From Verrucomicrobiaceae bacterium UBA2429 (lineage in GTDB: Bacteria; Verrucomicrobiota; Verrucomicrobiia; Verrucomicrobiales; Verrucomicrobiaceae): 48,113 nucleotides of DNA. Within the stretch, counting starts at the first letter, position 1; each line of letters begins with the position of its first letter. The notes beneath the pieces are model-generated. The model had not been told where the DNA came from. It ran no database searches and was given only the letters and a program-made list of their open reading frames with translations. Of the stretch, positions 23,946-31,993 are shown piece by piece. The stretch is from the NCBI GenBank assembly GCA_002343505.1, contig DDQZ01000008.1:319-48431 (forward strand), written 5' to 3'. The position numbers and the translations under genes are program-made.

Positions 23946-24656
23946 ATGAGCGCTGTTTTTGACTCGATCTCGCGATTTTATTCCTCCTCCATCGGCAAGA
24001 AGATCCTCGTCGCCCTGACGGGGGCTGCACTCGCGCTCTTTGTCCTGGGCCACATGATCGGAAACCTGCTCGTTTTCGCCGGGCCTGACGCCATCAATGA
24101 GTATGGCCACATGCTCCAGACCGCTCTCCATGGCGGAGGGGTTTGGATCGCCCGCATCGGCCTGCTGGCCGCCGTGGCGGTCCATGTGGTGGCGACCGTT
24201 TCGCTGACAAAGGCGAACAAGGCCGCCCGCCCCGACGCCTACGGCCAGCACAAGGCGCAGGTGAGCGGCAGGTCCTCCCGCATCATGATCTGGAGCGGGC
24301 TTACGGTGCTCGCTTTCATCATTTTCCACCTGCTGCATTTTACAATCCGGGCCGGCAACGACTTCAACGGCGCGGCTTACAAAACCGAGCTTCATGGCGA
24401 GACGGTTCACAATGTCTTCAAAATGGTGATAGACGGTTTTTCCTCGACGCCGGCCTCGATTTTCTACCTCATCGCCATGGCGCTGCTGTGCAGCCACCTG
24501 AGCCACGGCTTCAGCAGCCTCTTCCAGACGCTCGGCATCAGCACGGACAAGACCGAGCCGCTCTTCAAAAAGGCCGGTTATGCCTTCGCGGGTCTCATCT
24601 TCGCCGGAAACGCCGCCATCGTCCTCTCCATCTGGCTCTTCGGCTACGGCCGCTGA
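23946..24656 (+). CDS. sdhC: Succinate dehydrogenase cytochrome b558 subunit
   Basis: A 236-residue five-helix membrane anchor that binds haem b and quinone for succinate dehydrogenase. Hydrophobic segments include ILVALTGAALALFVLGHMIG, VWIARIGLLAAVAVHVVATV, MIWSGLTVLAFIIFHLLHFT and FAGLIFAGNAAIVLSIWLFG. Histidines placed for haem ligation occur in GHMIGN, AVHVV, FHLLHF and CSHLSHG. The single-subunit anchor replaces the separate SdhC and SdhD and is the type found in Bacteroidetes, Verrucomicrobia and epsilon-type enzymes. It starts the sdh cluster, 45 bp before sdhA. ATG 23946 is the first in frame. Confidence 0.93.
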   Translation: MSAVFDSISRFYSSSIGKKILVALTGAALALFVLGHMIGNLLVFAGPDAINEYGHMLQTALHGGGVWIARIGLLAAVAVHVVATVSLTKANKAARPDAYGQHKAQVSGRSSRIMIWSGLTVLAFIIFHLLHFTIRAGNDFNGAAYKTELHGETVHNVFKMVIDGFSSTPASIFYLIAMALLCSHLSHGFSSLFQTLGISTDKTEPLFKKAGYAFAGLIFAGNAAIVLSIWLFGYGR

Positions 24657-24701
24657 TTCTGACTCTTCGCCCTCCGCCCTAAGCTCTCCGCCTTTTCCGC
24701 C

Positions 24702-26618
24702 ATGTCTCTCGACTCTCACATTCCTAGCGGCCCGATGGCCATGAAGTGGTCCAAGCACAAGCAGGACTCGAAGCTCATCAATCCGAAGAACAAGCGCAAG
24801 TTCACCGTGCTCGTCGTGGGCAGCGGTCTCGCAGGTTCTTCCGCGGCGGCGACGCTTTCGGAGCTGGGCTACAAGGTGAAGTGCTTCTGCTTCCAGGATT
24901 CCGCACGTCGCGCGCACTCGATCGCGGCTCAGGGCGGCATCAACGCGGCGAAGAACTACCAGAACGACGGCGACAGCGTGCATCGCCTTTTTTATGACAC
25001 GGTCAAAGGCGGCGACTTCCGCGCCCGCGAGGCGAACGTGCATCGTCTCGCCGAAGTCAGCGTGAACATCATCGACCAGTGTGTGGCGCAGGGCGTTCCG
25101 TTCGCCCGCGAATACGGCGGCATGCTGGCGAACCGCTCCTTCGGCGGTGCACAGGTGAGCCGCACGTTTTATGCGCGCGGTCAGACGGGGCAGCAGTTGC
25201 TTCTCGGTGCCTACTCGGCGCTGAACAAGGAAATCGCCGGTGGCGGTGTGCAGATGTATCCGCGCACGGAGATGCTCGATGTGGTGACCGTCGATGGCCA
25301 CGCGAAGGGCATCATCACGCGCAATCTCGTCACCGGCAAAATCGAGGCGCACGCGGGCGATGCGGTGCTGCTTTGCACCGGCGGTTACGGCAACGTCTTC
25401 TACCTCTCCACGAACGCGATGGGCTGCAACGTCACCGCGACGTGGCGTGCGCACAAGAAAGGCGCGTTTTTCGCGAACCCTTGCTACACACAGATCCACC
25501 CGACGTGCATCCCGGTGAGCGGCGATTATCAGAGCAAGCTCACGCTCATGTCGGAGTCGCTCCGCAACGACGGCCGCGTGTGGGTGCCTAAGAAGAAGGA
25601 AGATTGCGGCAAAGCGCCATCGCAGATCGCCGAGGCGGATCGCGATTACTACCTCGAGCGCAAGTATCCGAGCTTTGGCAACCTGGCCCCGCGTGACATT
25701 TCCTCCCGTGCGGCCAAAGAAGCCTGCGATGACGGTCGCGGCGTCGGCCCTGGCGGTCGCGGCGTGTATCTCGACTTCGCGGAGGCCATTTCCCAATTTG
25801 GCGCGAAGACCATCGCCGAGCGCTACGGCAATCTTTTCGAAATGTATGAGCGCATCACCGGCGAGAGCGCCTACAAGCAGCCGATGCGCATCTACCCCGC
25901 CGTGCATTACACGATGGGCGGCCTGTGGGTGGACTACAATCTCATGAGCAACCTCCCCGGCCTGCACGTGCTCGGCGAGGCGAACTTCTCCGATCACGGC
26001 GCGAACCGCCTCGGTGCCTCGGCGCTCATGCAGGGGCTCGCCGATGGCTACTTTGTCATCCCGACGACCATCGCGAACTACCTCGTGCATCAGAAACCCG
26101 GCAGCGTCACCGCCGAGCATCCGGAATTCAAGAAGGCGCTCGAAGTCTGCACCGCGCAGACGAAGGGCTTCCTCAACAGCAAGGGCAAGCGCAGCGTGGA
26201 CAGCTTCCACCGCGAGCTCGGTCTCCTCGTCTGGGACAAGTGCGGCATGGCCCGCGATCACGCCGGCCTCAGCGAGGCCCTCAAGCGCATCCCCGAGCTG
26301 CGCGAGGAGTTCAAAACGAACGTCTTCGTCCCCGGCAGCGGCGATGCCTGCAATCCCGAGCTCGAAAAAGCCGGACGCGTGGCCGACTTCATGGAGTTCG
26401 CCGAGCTGCTCTGCCTCGATGCGCGTCATCGCGAGGAAAGCTGCGGCGGTCACTTCCGCACCGAGCATCAATACCCCGATGGCGAGGCGAAACGCGACGA
26501 CGACAACTTCAGCTACGCCGCCGCCTGGGAATACACCGGCGACTTCAGCAAGCCCACGCTCAACAAGGAGCCTCTGGCCTTCGAAGAAGTCCACCTCGCC
26601 GTGCGCAGCTACAAGTAA
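24702..26618 (+). CDS. sdhA: Succinate dehydrogenase flavoprotein subunit
   Basis: A 638-residue flavoprotein that oxidises succinate to fumarate. It has the FAD motif G40-S-G-L-A-G45 and the covalent-FAD histidine H72 in [20 protein letters not shown]. Also seen are the conserved [15 protein letters not shown] segment and the catalytic and FAD loop [20 protein letters not shown]. The C-terminal helical domain ([20 protein letters not shown]) is complete. This is the longer flavoprotein type paired with a fused cytochrome b subunit. In most genomes sdhB follows directly; here two unrelated small genes (26636-26923 and 26916-27500) intervene. Confidence 0.96.
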   Translation: MSLDSHIPSGPMAMKWSKHKQDSKLINPKNKRKFTVLVVGSGLAGSSAAATLSELGYKVKCFCFQDSARRAHSIAAQGGINAAKNYQNDGDSVHRLFYDTVKGGDFRAREANVHRLAEVSVNIIDQCVAQGVPFAREYGGMLANRSFGGAQVSRTFYARGQTGQQLLLGAYSALNKEIAGGGVQMYPRTEMLDVVTVDGHAKGIITRNLVTGKIEAHAGDAVLLCTGGYGNVFYLSTNAMGCNVTATWRAHKKGAFFANPCYTQIHPTCIPVSGDYQSKLTLMSESLRNDGRVWVPKKKEDCGKAPSQIAEADRDYYLERKYPSFGNLAPRDISSRAAKEACDDGRGVGPGGRGVYLDFAEAISQFGAKTIAERYGNLFEMYERITGESAYKQPMRIYPAVHYTMGGLWVDYNLMSNLPGLHVLGEANFSDHGANRLGASALMQGLADGYFVIPTTIANYLVHQKPGSVTAEHPEFKKALEVCTAQTKGFLNSKGKRSVDSFHRELGLLVWDKCGMARDHAGLSEALKRIPELREEFKTNVFVPGSGDACNPELEKAGRVADFMEFAELLCLDARHREESCGGHFRTEHQYPDGEAKRDDDNFSYAAAWEYTGDFSKPTLNKEPLAFEEVHLAVRSYK

Positions 26619-26635
26619 GCCGCTTTGAAACCGTC

Positions 26636-26923
26636 ATGACCCGCGAATCCGAGTCCGAATTGCTCAGTTTCTGCGCTGCCCAGCGCGGGGACTTCTGCGC
26701 GGACGCGTGGACGCAGTTCGATGGTGTCGAAAAGCGCGAAATGGCCGCTGTTTGCCTCTTTCTCGCCGGTGTGGACTGGTTTGGGCATGAGGGCGGTTTG
26801 CGTGACGCGGCCAAAAAGCTGCTCGGAGGTGCTGAAACGACCTTCGGGACGCTAGCACGCGCTTTGCGCTTCGATTGCCCTCGCTTTGCCAACTCGCTCA
26901 AAAGGAGGCTCGGCCATGCATAA
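26636..26923 (+). CDS. Small hypothetical protein, first gene of a module inserted in the sdh cluster
   Basis: A 95-residue, mostly helical protein (MTRESESELLSFCAAQRGDF, FDGVEKREMAAVCLFLAGVD, ending FDCPRFANSLKRRLGHA). It starts 17 bp after sdhA and its last 8 bp overlap the start of the nucleotidyltransferase-like gene, so the two are translationally linked. No family recognised. The short, basic-tailed partner overlapping a nucleotidyltransferase gene is the usual look of a small two-gene module such as a toxin-antitoxin or immunity pair, which is inference. Confidence 0.65.
   Translation: MTRESESELLSFCAAQRGDFCADAWTQFDGVEKREMAAVCLFLAGVDWFGHEGGLRDAAKKLLGGAETTFGTLARALRFDCPRFANSLKRRLGHA
26901..26908 (+). 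promoter_or_regulatory. Strong Shine-Dalgarno AAAGGAGG for the nucleotidyltransferase gene
   Basis: AAAGGAGG lies seven bases before ATG 26916 and is the best ribosome site in the window; most neighbouring genes lack one. It falls inside the preceding small gene and decides the start at 26916 rather than the earlier open codon at 26886. Confidence 0.85.
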
Positions 26924-27500
26924 GCTTCACCCAGAGCTCACCGAGGCCATGAGCCGCATGATGGACCGCATCGACGCCTTCATGCGCGAAAGCGGCTTCA
27001 CGGGCGAGCCGGTCAAAATGTATCTCGCCGGCGGCATGGCGGTTCATTACCACTGCGGCACCCGCTACACGGATGACGTGGACGCCACTTTCTCCGAGCG
27101 GTTGATGCTTCCTTTTGAGGAACTTGTCATCGACTACATGCGCGAGACCGGAAAGCAGTCCTGCATCTATTTTGACACGACTTACAACGACAACTTCGCC
27201 CTGCTGCACCCGGATCATCGTGAAGCCTGCGTGCAATGGGAAGGCATCGGCAACGAACACCGCCTGATCCATCTGCTCGTGTTTTGCCCGCTGGATCTGG
27301 CGGTCTCAAAGCTCTCGCGCTTTTCGCCGAACGACCGCGCGGACATCCTTGCGCTCGCGCAGCATCGTTATTTCAATTCCACGCAGCTCAAGGCCCGCGC
27401 CGCCGAGGCGCTCGACTACTACATCGGCAACACGCGCTGGATCCGCCTCAACATCGAGCAGATCAGCGAGGAGATCGACCAGCTCGCGCTCGCCGCCTGA
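26916..27500 (+). CDS. Nucleotidyltransferase-like protein (DUF6036-type) inside the sdh cluster
   Basis: A 194-residue protein starting MHKLHPELTEAMSRMMDRID. The segment VKMYLAGGMAVHYHCGTRYT followed by DDVDATFSE fits the nucleotidyltransferase fold: a GG-x-A motif and an Asp pair (D-D-V-D) for metal binding, as in DUF6036 and AbiEii/MNT-like families, several of which are toxins or immunity proteins. A helical C-terminus follows (LAVSKLSRFSPNDRADILAL). The strong ribosome site and the 8-bp overlap with the upstream small gene indicate a coupled pair. Its position between sdhA and sdhB is unusual; it has no evident role in succinate oxidation and looks inserted, while sdhB remains intact 27 bp downstream. 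Confidence 0.78.
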   Translation: MHKLHPELTEAMSRMMDRIDAFMRESGFTGEPVKMYLAGGMAVHYHCGTRYTDDVDATFSERLMLPFEELVIDYMRETGKQSCIYFDTTYNDNFALLHPDHREACVQWEGIGNEHRLIHLLVFCPLDLAVSKLSRFSPNDRADILALAQHRYFNSTQLKARAAEALDYYIGNTRWIRLNIEQISEEIDQLALAA

Positions 27501-27527
27501 CCCTTTTTTCATCCTCAAACCGTCCCC

Positions 27528-28316
27528 ATGTCCCAACTCAATCTTCACCTCAAAGTCTGGCGTCAGAACGCAGGCCAGCCCGGTCACTTCCAGGACATCG
27601 ATGCCCCGGACATTCCGGATCATGCCTCGTTCCTCGAAATGATGGACATTGTGAACGAGCGCCTCATTTCCAAAGGCCAGGAGCCGGTCGCCTTCGATCA
27701 CGATTGCCGCGAAGGCATCTGCGGCATGTGCAGCATGCAGATCAATGGCGTGCCGCACGGCCCGGAGAAGGCCACCACGACCTGCCAGCTTCACATGCGC
27801 AAGTTTCGCACGGGCGACACGATCTGGATCGAACCCTTCCGCGCGAAGGCTTTCCCGGTCATCAAGGACCTCGTCGTCGATCGTGGTGCGTTTGATCGCA
27901 TCCAGCAGGCCGGCGGTTTCGTCAGCGTGCGCACCGGCGCTCCGCAGGATGCGAACGCGCTGCCCATCGGCAAAGAAATCGCCGACGCCGCGATGGACGC
28001 CGCCGAATGCATCGGCTGCGGTGCCTGCGTGGCCGCGTGCAAAAACGCCAGCGCCATGCTTTTCGTCTCCGCCAAGGCCGGTCAGCTCAATCTCCTGCCG
28101 CAAGGCCAGCCCGAAAAAGATCGCCGCACGCTCGGCATGGTCCGTCAAATGGACAAAGAAGGCTTCGGCAACTGCACCAATCAGTACGAGTGCGAAGCCG
28201 CCTGCCCGAAGCAGATCAGCGTCCGCTGGATCACCAAGCTGAATCGCGATTACGCCGTCGCTGCCGTCAAAGAAGCCTTCGGCAACACGCCGAAAGTCTC
28301 AGGTGGCGGGGATTGA
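27528..28316 (+). CDS. sdhB: Succinate dehydrogenase iron-sulfur subunit
   Basis: A 262-residue electron-transfer subunit that links the flavin to the quinone site. The [2Fe-2S] cluster ligands are in [16 protein letters not shown] and the downstream TTTCQLHM. The [4Fe-4S] ligands are in [13 protein letters not shown], and the last cluster is in [11 protein letters not shown]. Length is typical of the longer type paired with the fused anchor. It ends the sdh cluster; no terminator with a T-tract was seen after it, only a short GAGCCGCTGCGGCT-like hairpin. Confidence 0.95.
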   Translation: MSQLNLHLKVWRQNAGQPGHFQDIDAPDIPDHASFLEMMDIVNERLISKGQEPVAFDHDCREGICGMCSMQINGVPHGPEKATTTCQLHMRKFRTGDTIWIEPFRAKAFPVIKDLVVDRGAFDRIQQAGGFVSVRTGAPQDANALPIGKEIADAAMDAAECIGCGACVAACKNASAMLFVSAKAGQLNLLPQGQPEKDRRTLGMVRQMDKEGFGNCTNQYECEAACPKQISVRWITKLNRDYAVAAVKEAFGNTPKVSGGGD

Positions 28317-28370
28317 GCCGCTGCGGCTGAAATTCACATAAAAAGGGAGACTTGGCGCGTTTTGAGGGTC

Positions 28371-29621
28371 ATGCGTTTTTTGTCTTGCCTCCTTCCATTG
28401 ATCGTCCTGCCGGCTGCGCTGACGGCGTTGGAGACCAAGGTGGCATTCCGCGAGGCTCCGCACAAATATCTCCAGCATGAGCCGCAGGACCGTTTTGCGA
28501 AGTTGAAAAAGCAGATCGAGTCCGGCGAGGTCAGGCTGGACACCTCCAATGACAAGGCCTTTCTTGCCTCGGTTCTGAAAGCTCTGGATGTGCCTGTCAG
28601 TTCCCAGCTTTTGGTTTTCTCGGCCAGTTCGCTTCAAAGCGAGATCATCAATCCGCGAAATCCGCGCGCGCTCTATTTCAACGAAGACACCTATGTGGGC
28701 TGGGTGCCGCGCGGCAAAGTGGAGATCATTGCCATGGACCCGGAAATGGGGGCCATGTTTTACATTTTTGAACGGTTGAATACCGGCGGAGGAGTGCCGC
28801 CGATCACCCGTTCGGACAAGTGCTTCAACTGTCACGCCGGTCTGGCAACCCGGAGAGTGCCGGGACTTATTGCCGAATCGCTGCTGCCCATGCTCAGCGG
28901 CGCGAGTTTGGAGACCTACCGGCGGGATGAGCAGGGGCATCACATTCCTTTGGAGAAGCGTTTTGGCGGCTGGCATCTCACGGGCGGGCATCACCTCAAA
29001 ACGCATCATGCCAACATGATGGGGACCAACGTGCCTGGGCGGGGCATTGAAAAATCCAAGGTCGAGCCCGGCCAGATGTCCGATCTTGGGCAGCATTTGC
29101 TGCCAACGAGCGACATTCTGCCGCACTTGGTGCATGAGCATCAAATCGGCTTCGAGAACCGTGTTTTTCACGCCGCCTATGTGATGCGGCAATTGCTGGC
29201 GGAGGGCAGGGGAAGCCTGCCGATGTCGGCGAAGCCTGAGTTGGAGGAACTGGCCGAGGAGTTGGCGCGGTACATCCTCTTTGTGGACGAGGCGAAGCTT
29301 CCGAAGGAGGGCGTCGAAGGGGATACGGAATTCATTCGCGAGTTTCAGAGGAACAAAAGGGAGGCTGCTGGCGGCAGGTCTCTCAAGGACTTTGACCTTA
29401 AGACGCGCATTTTCAAATACCGCTGCAGTTACATGCTCCACACCGAGTCCTGGCTCAGGCTGCCGGTTGTATTAAAAGACCGGGTGTATTTCAAAATGGC
29501 CGAGGGTCTGCGCGAGCAAAACGCCAATCCGGTCTATTCCCACTTGGCGGCTGATGAGAAACTGGCCATTCGCGCCATCCTGAAGGAGACGCTGCCTGGT
29601 CTGCCGTCCTGGTGGAGGTGA
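28371..29621 (+). CDS. Exported cytochrome c-like hypothetical protein
   Basis: A 416-residue protein with signal peptide MRFLSCLLPLIVLPAALTAL and a single haem motif in SDKCFNCHAGLATRR (CxxCH). The central part is rich in histidines (GGWHLTGGHHLKTHHANMMG), which may give further haem or metal ligation. The layout (ALYFNEDTYVGWVPRG, then IIAMDPEMGAMFYIFERL before the haem) resembles uncharacterised haem proteins of Planctomycetes and Verrucomicrobia that I cannot name. ATG 28371 is preferred over TTG 28362 because of the signal peptide. Located after sdhB, but 54 bp away and probably separately expressed. An electron-transfer role is inferred. Confidence 0.75.
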   Translation: MRFLSCLLPLIVLPAALTALETKVAFREAPHKYLQHEPQDRFAKLKKQIESGEVRLDTSNDKAFLASVLKALDVPVSSQLLVFSASSLQSEIINPRNPRALYFNEDTYVGWVPRGKVEIIAMDPEMGAMFYIFERLNTGGGVPPITRSDKCFNCHAGLATRRVPGLIAESLLPMLSGASLETYRRDEQGHHIPLEKRFGGWHLTGGHHLKTHHANMMGTNVPGRGIEKSKVEPGQMSDLGQHLLPTSDILPHLVHEHQIGFENRVFHAAYVMRQLLAEGRGSLPMSAKPELEELAEELARYILFVDEAKLPKEGVEGDTEFIREFQRNKREAAGGRSLKDFDLKTRIFKYRCSYMLHTESWLRLPVVLKDRVYFKMAEGLREQNANPVYSHLAADEKLAIRAILKETLPGLPSWWR

Positions 29622-29705
29622 GTTTTTTCAATGAATCCTCTCCCTGCGGCGTTTTATCCTCACTGTTCTTCCTTCCCGGGAATAAACCCCCGGCGGAGGA
29701 GTCAC

Positions 29706-29723
29706 ACTGCCCGCGCGGGCAGT
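29706..29723. other. Perfect 18-bp palindrome upstream of the rhodanese gene
   Basis: ACTGCCCGCGCGGGCAGT is an exact palindrome 54 bp upstream of the rhodanese start. It has no T-tract, so it is not an intrinsic terminator; it has the form of a dimeric repressor operator. No regulator is known for it. Confidence 0.5.
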
Positions 29724-29776
29724 CCAAACTGGATACCGCGCATTTCAAACCACAATCCATCCTGAACCACCAAACT

Positions 29777-30160
29777 ATGAAAAAACTGATCGCACTCGCA
29801 CTCTCGATGTTCGCCGCCTCGGCCATGGCCGCTGAATTCCCGGACATCAGCATCGCCGACCTCAAAGCCGCGATGGAAAAGAAGGAAGTCGTCATCATTG
29901 ACGTGAACGGCGCCGCCTCCTACAAGGCGGGTCATATCCCAGGAGCCGTTGACTTCGCCACCAAAGGCGCTGATCTGGGCTCCGCCCTGCCATCCAACAA
30001 GGACGCCCTCGTCGTTGCCTACTGCGGAGGCCCCTCCTGCAGCGCCTACAAGCGCGCCGCTCAGAAGGCCGCCGAACTCGGCTACACCAATGTGAAGCAC
30101 CTCTCCGCCGGCAAATCCGGCTGGGCCAAGGCAGGGGAGACGCTCGAACCCGCCAAATAA
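29777..30160 (+). CDS. Periplasmic rhodanese-like protein
   Basis: A 127-residue exported single-domain sulfurtransferase-like protein. MKKLIALALSMFAASAMAAE is a signal peptide. The rhodanese fold is seen in VVIIDVNGAASYKAGHIPGA, and the active-site loop in VVAYCGGPSCSAYKRAAQKA with the nucleophile cysteine after A-Y. The loop length (C-G-G-P-S-C) matches many single-domain periplasmic forms, and the second cysteine could form a disulfide. Possible roles are sulfur transfer or thiol protection outside the cytoplasm. An intrinsic terminator follows at 30173-30214. Confidence 0.85.
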   Translation: MKKLIALALSMFAASAMAAEFPDISIADLKAAMEKKEVVIIDVNGAASYKAGHIPGAVDFATKGADLGSALPSNKDALVVAYCGGPSCSAYKRAAQKAAELGYTNVKHLSAGKSGWAKAGETLEPAK

Positions 30161-30172
30161 ATCGCTTTGAGG

Positions 30173-30214
30173 AAGCCGGGATGCCGTTGGACAAAGCGGC
30201 GTCCCGGCTTTTTT
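30173..30214 (+). terminator. Intrinsic terminator after the rhodanese gene
   Basis: AAGCCGGGATGCCG pairs with CGGCGTCCCGGCTT across a short loop, then TTTTTG. It has a G+C-rich stem of about 13 bp and a T-tract, 13 bp after the stop codon. Confidence 0.85.
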
Positions 30215-30239
30215 GTTCGAGCCTGCATATCCGCATCCC

Positions 30240-30548
30240 ATGAAAAAACTCATCCTCTCCCTTGGACTCCTCCTCTCCGCCGCCGCCCTGGCCGATGACA
30301 GCAAGGCCGTCACCTTTGAGGGCAAAATCACCGGTGTCGTCTGCGCTTCCTGCAAGGCCCACATCACCGCCGCCCTCACTCAAAAGCTGCCGGATGTGGT
30401 CAGCGTGGACGTGAAGCCGGGCGAGGACGCCGAGTCGCAGAAGATCATCATCATCACGCGTGACGAGTCCCTGACCAAGGACAAGGCGGTGGACGCCCTC
30501 GGGGCATACGCCAAGAATTATCAAATCCTCAGCCTGGCGAAGAAATAA
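30240..30548 (+). CDS. Small periplasmic heavy-metal-associated-domain-like protein
   Basis: A 102-residue exported protein. MKKLILSLGLLLSAAALADD is a signal peptide, then a ferredoxin-like beta-alpha-beta domain with GVVCASCKAHITAALTQK (a GxxCxxC loop as in heavy-metal-associated domains) and VVSVDVKPGEDAE. Such domains bind copper or other soft metals. The second half (KAVDALGAYAKNYQILSLAK) is the expected final helix and strand. It follows the rhodanese gene after its terminator, so it has its own promoter or read-through. The pairing with a rhodanese suggests a metal or sulfur handling function outside the cell membrane, which is inference. Confidence 0.78.
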   Translation: MKKLILSLGLLLSAAALADDSKAVTFEGKITGVVCASCKAHITAALTQKLPDVVSVDVKPGEDAESQKIIIITRDESLTKDKAVDALGAYAKNYQILSLAKK

Positions 30549-30560
30549 GGCCGCCAGGGT

Positions 30561-31790
30561 TCACAATTTTTCAGGCTCCTGAAGCAGTTTTGCCACGCGC
30601 GCCAGGAGCCTGCCCGCGCCACCGCCGTCGAGGATGCGGTGATCGAAACTCAGGGTTAACTCCGCCTCGGTGACGGGGATGAACTGGTTCACCTCGTCGC
30701 TCCAGCGCGGCACTTTGCTCCCCGCGCCAAGACCCAGGACGAGGTTCTGCTCCGGCAGAGGGATGGGCGTGGCCCAGACGATGCCAAAAGTGCCGAAGTT
30801 CGTGACGGTGGCGATGCCCGGGCGGCTGCTGTCGTGCGGCAGACGGCGGGCGCGGGCTTGCTCGACGAGCTTGTTGTAGGTTGGCAGCAGTTTGCTGAGA
30901 GGTGTTTTTTCCACTTCCCGCAGGACGGGGACGAGCACGCCGTCCTCGACCTCCACGGCGAATCCGATGTCTATGGCGCGCGGATGCACGATGCGGTTGC
31001 CGATGAGCCTGCCCGCGACAGCGGTGTTTTCCGCCAGGGCCAGGGCCAGGGCGCGGATGGCATAAAGCGCCGGGCCGGGCTTGGCCTCCGCTTTTTTCCG
31101 GTGCGCCAGTACGGCGTCGAGGATGACCGGACTGCCGACGGTGGCCAGCGGGCGGCTCCAACTGCGGCGCATGGAGTCTGCCACGGCGATGCGCATGGGC
31201 GAGGCTGGCGTCAAACGGTGCTGCTCCAGGCTGCGCAGGAAGTTTTCAAAATCCTCCACTGTGACCCTTCCCCCCGCGCCAGTTCCGGCGATGCCGGCGA
31301 GGTCCGAGGCGTTGAGGCCAAGCTCGTTCATGCGTGCGCGCATGCGCGGGGAGATGTAGCTGGCTCCTGTGGCGCCTGCCGGCACGGGCAGACCGCCGAC
31401 CACGGGCTCCACCTTTGGCTGGTAGTCGCGGATGTTGTCCTCCTCGTTGAATTGAAAGTGCAGGGACTCGCCTTCCCGGGAAGGCGCGGAAGCATCGGAC
31501 GCCGGCGGCTCTTTGTTTTCGTTGAGACCCAAGGCCCCGGCATCCTCAGCGCTGATCTCAAAGGAGGCCAGGTTGGAGCCGACCGCGTAGCTTTGCTGCA
31601 CTTCGGCGGTGATCTGGATCACCCGTCCGGCGCAAGGGGCGGCCACCGCCATGGTGGCTTTGTTGGTTTCCACCTCAAACAAATCACTCCCCGCCTCCAC
31701 TTCCTGGCCCGGTCCGGCTAGGACACGAATGATGGTGGCCTCGGCGATGGATTCGCCCAACTGTGGCATCAAGATGGGAATGGCGGGCAT
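30561..31790 (-). CDS. 2-oxo acid dehydrogenase E2 component (dihydrolipoyl acyltransferase)
   Basis: A 409-residue E2 that transfers acyl groups to CoA in a 2-oxo acid dehydrogenase complex. Domains in order: lipoyl domain (residues 1-80) with lipoyl lysine K44 in FEVETNKATMAV; a flexible Pro/Ser/Glu linker; a peripheral-subunit-binding domain (ISPRMRARMNELGLNASDLA with GTGAGGRVTVEDFE); and a catalytic domain ending in LSFDHRILDGGGAGRLLA, with the HxxxDG active-site motif. The lipoyl lysine context has N where many have D (ETNKA). The start ATG 31790 (MPAIPILMPQLGE) is the classic lipoyl opening; the longer frame from 31841 is not. No E1 or E3 gene is beside it. Which substrate (pyruvate, 2-oxoglutarate, branched-chain) is unclear. 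Confidence 0.9.
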   Translation of the reverse strand: MPAIPILMPQLGESIAEATIIRVLAGPGQEVEAGSDLFEVETNKATMAVAAPCAGRVIQITAEVQQSYAVGSNLASFEISAEDAGALGLNENKEPPASDASAPSREGESLHFQFNEEDNIRDYQPKVEPVVGGLPVPAGATGASYISPRMRARMNELGLNASDLAGIAGTGAGGRVTVEDFENFLRSLEQHRLTPASPMRIAVADSMRRSWSRPLATVGSPVILDAVLAHRKKAEAKPGPALYAIRALALALAENTAVAGRLIGNRIVHPRAIDIGFAVEVEDGVLVPVLREVEKTPLSKLLPTYNKLVEQARARRLPHDSSRPGIATVTNFGTFGIVWATPIPLPEQNLVLGLGAGSKVPRWSDEVNQFIPVTEAELTLSFDHRILDGGGAGRLLARVAKLLQEPEKL

Positions 31791-31993
31791 GATCTGAGGA
31801 TGGACAGGGTCAGAAATGGCGGCAACGCGGCTTTGAGTCAAGCTATGGCGCTGATGGCAGGAATTGAGAAAAGACAGGAATGCGGGTGATCATGCGGAGC
31901 CAACCAGAAAAAGGGAGAGACAAAAAATAAGGACGATTTTTTCGAATAAAATTATTGTCATTATGGTTTTTATATCTTTCATTTCTGATAATT

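Noticed and set aside
23934..26594. 886-codon minus-strand frame opposite sdhC-sdhA
   Set aside because: Antisense to sdhC and sdhA, no recognisable domain.
28314..28328. Short hairpin after sdhB as terminator
   Set aside because: Stem of only about six pairs and no T-tract.
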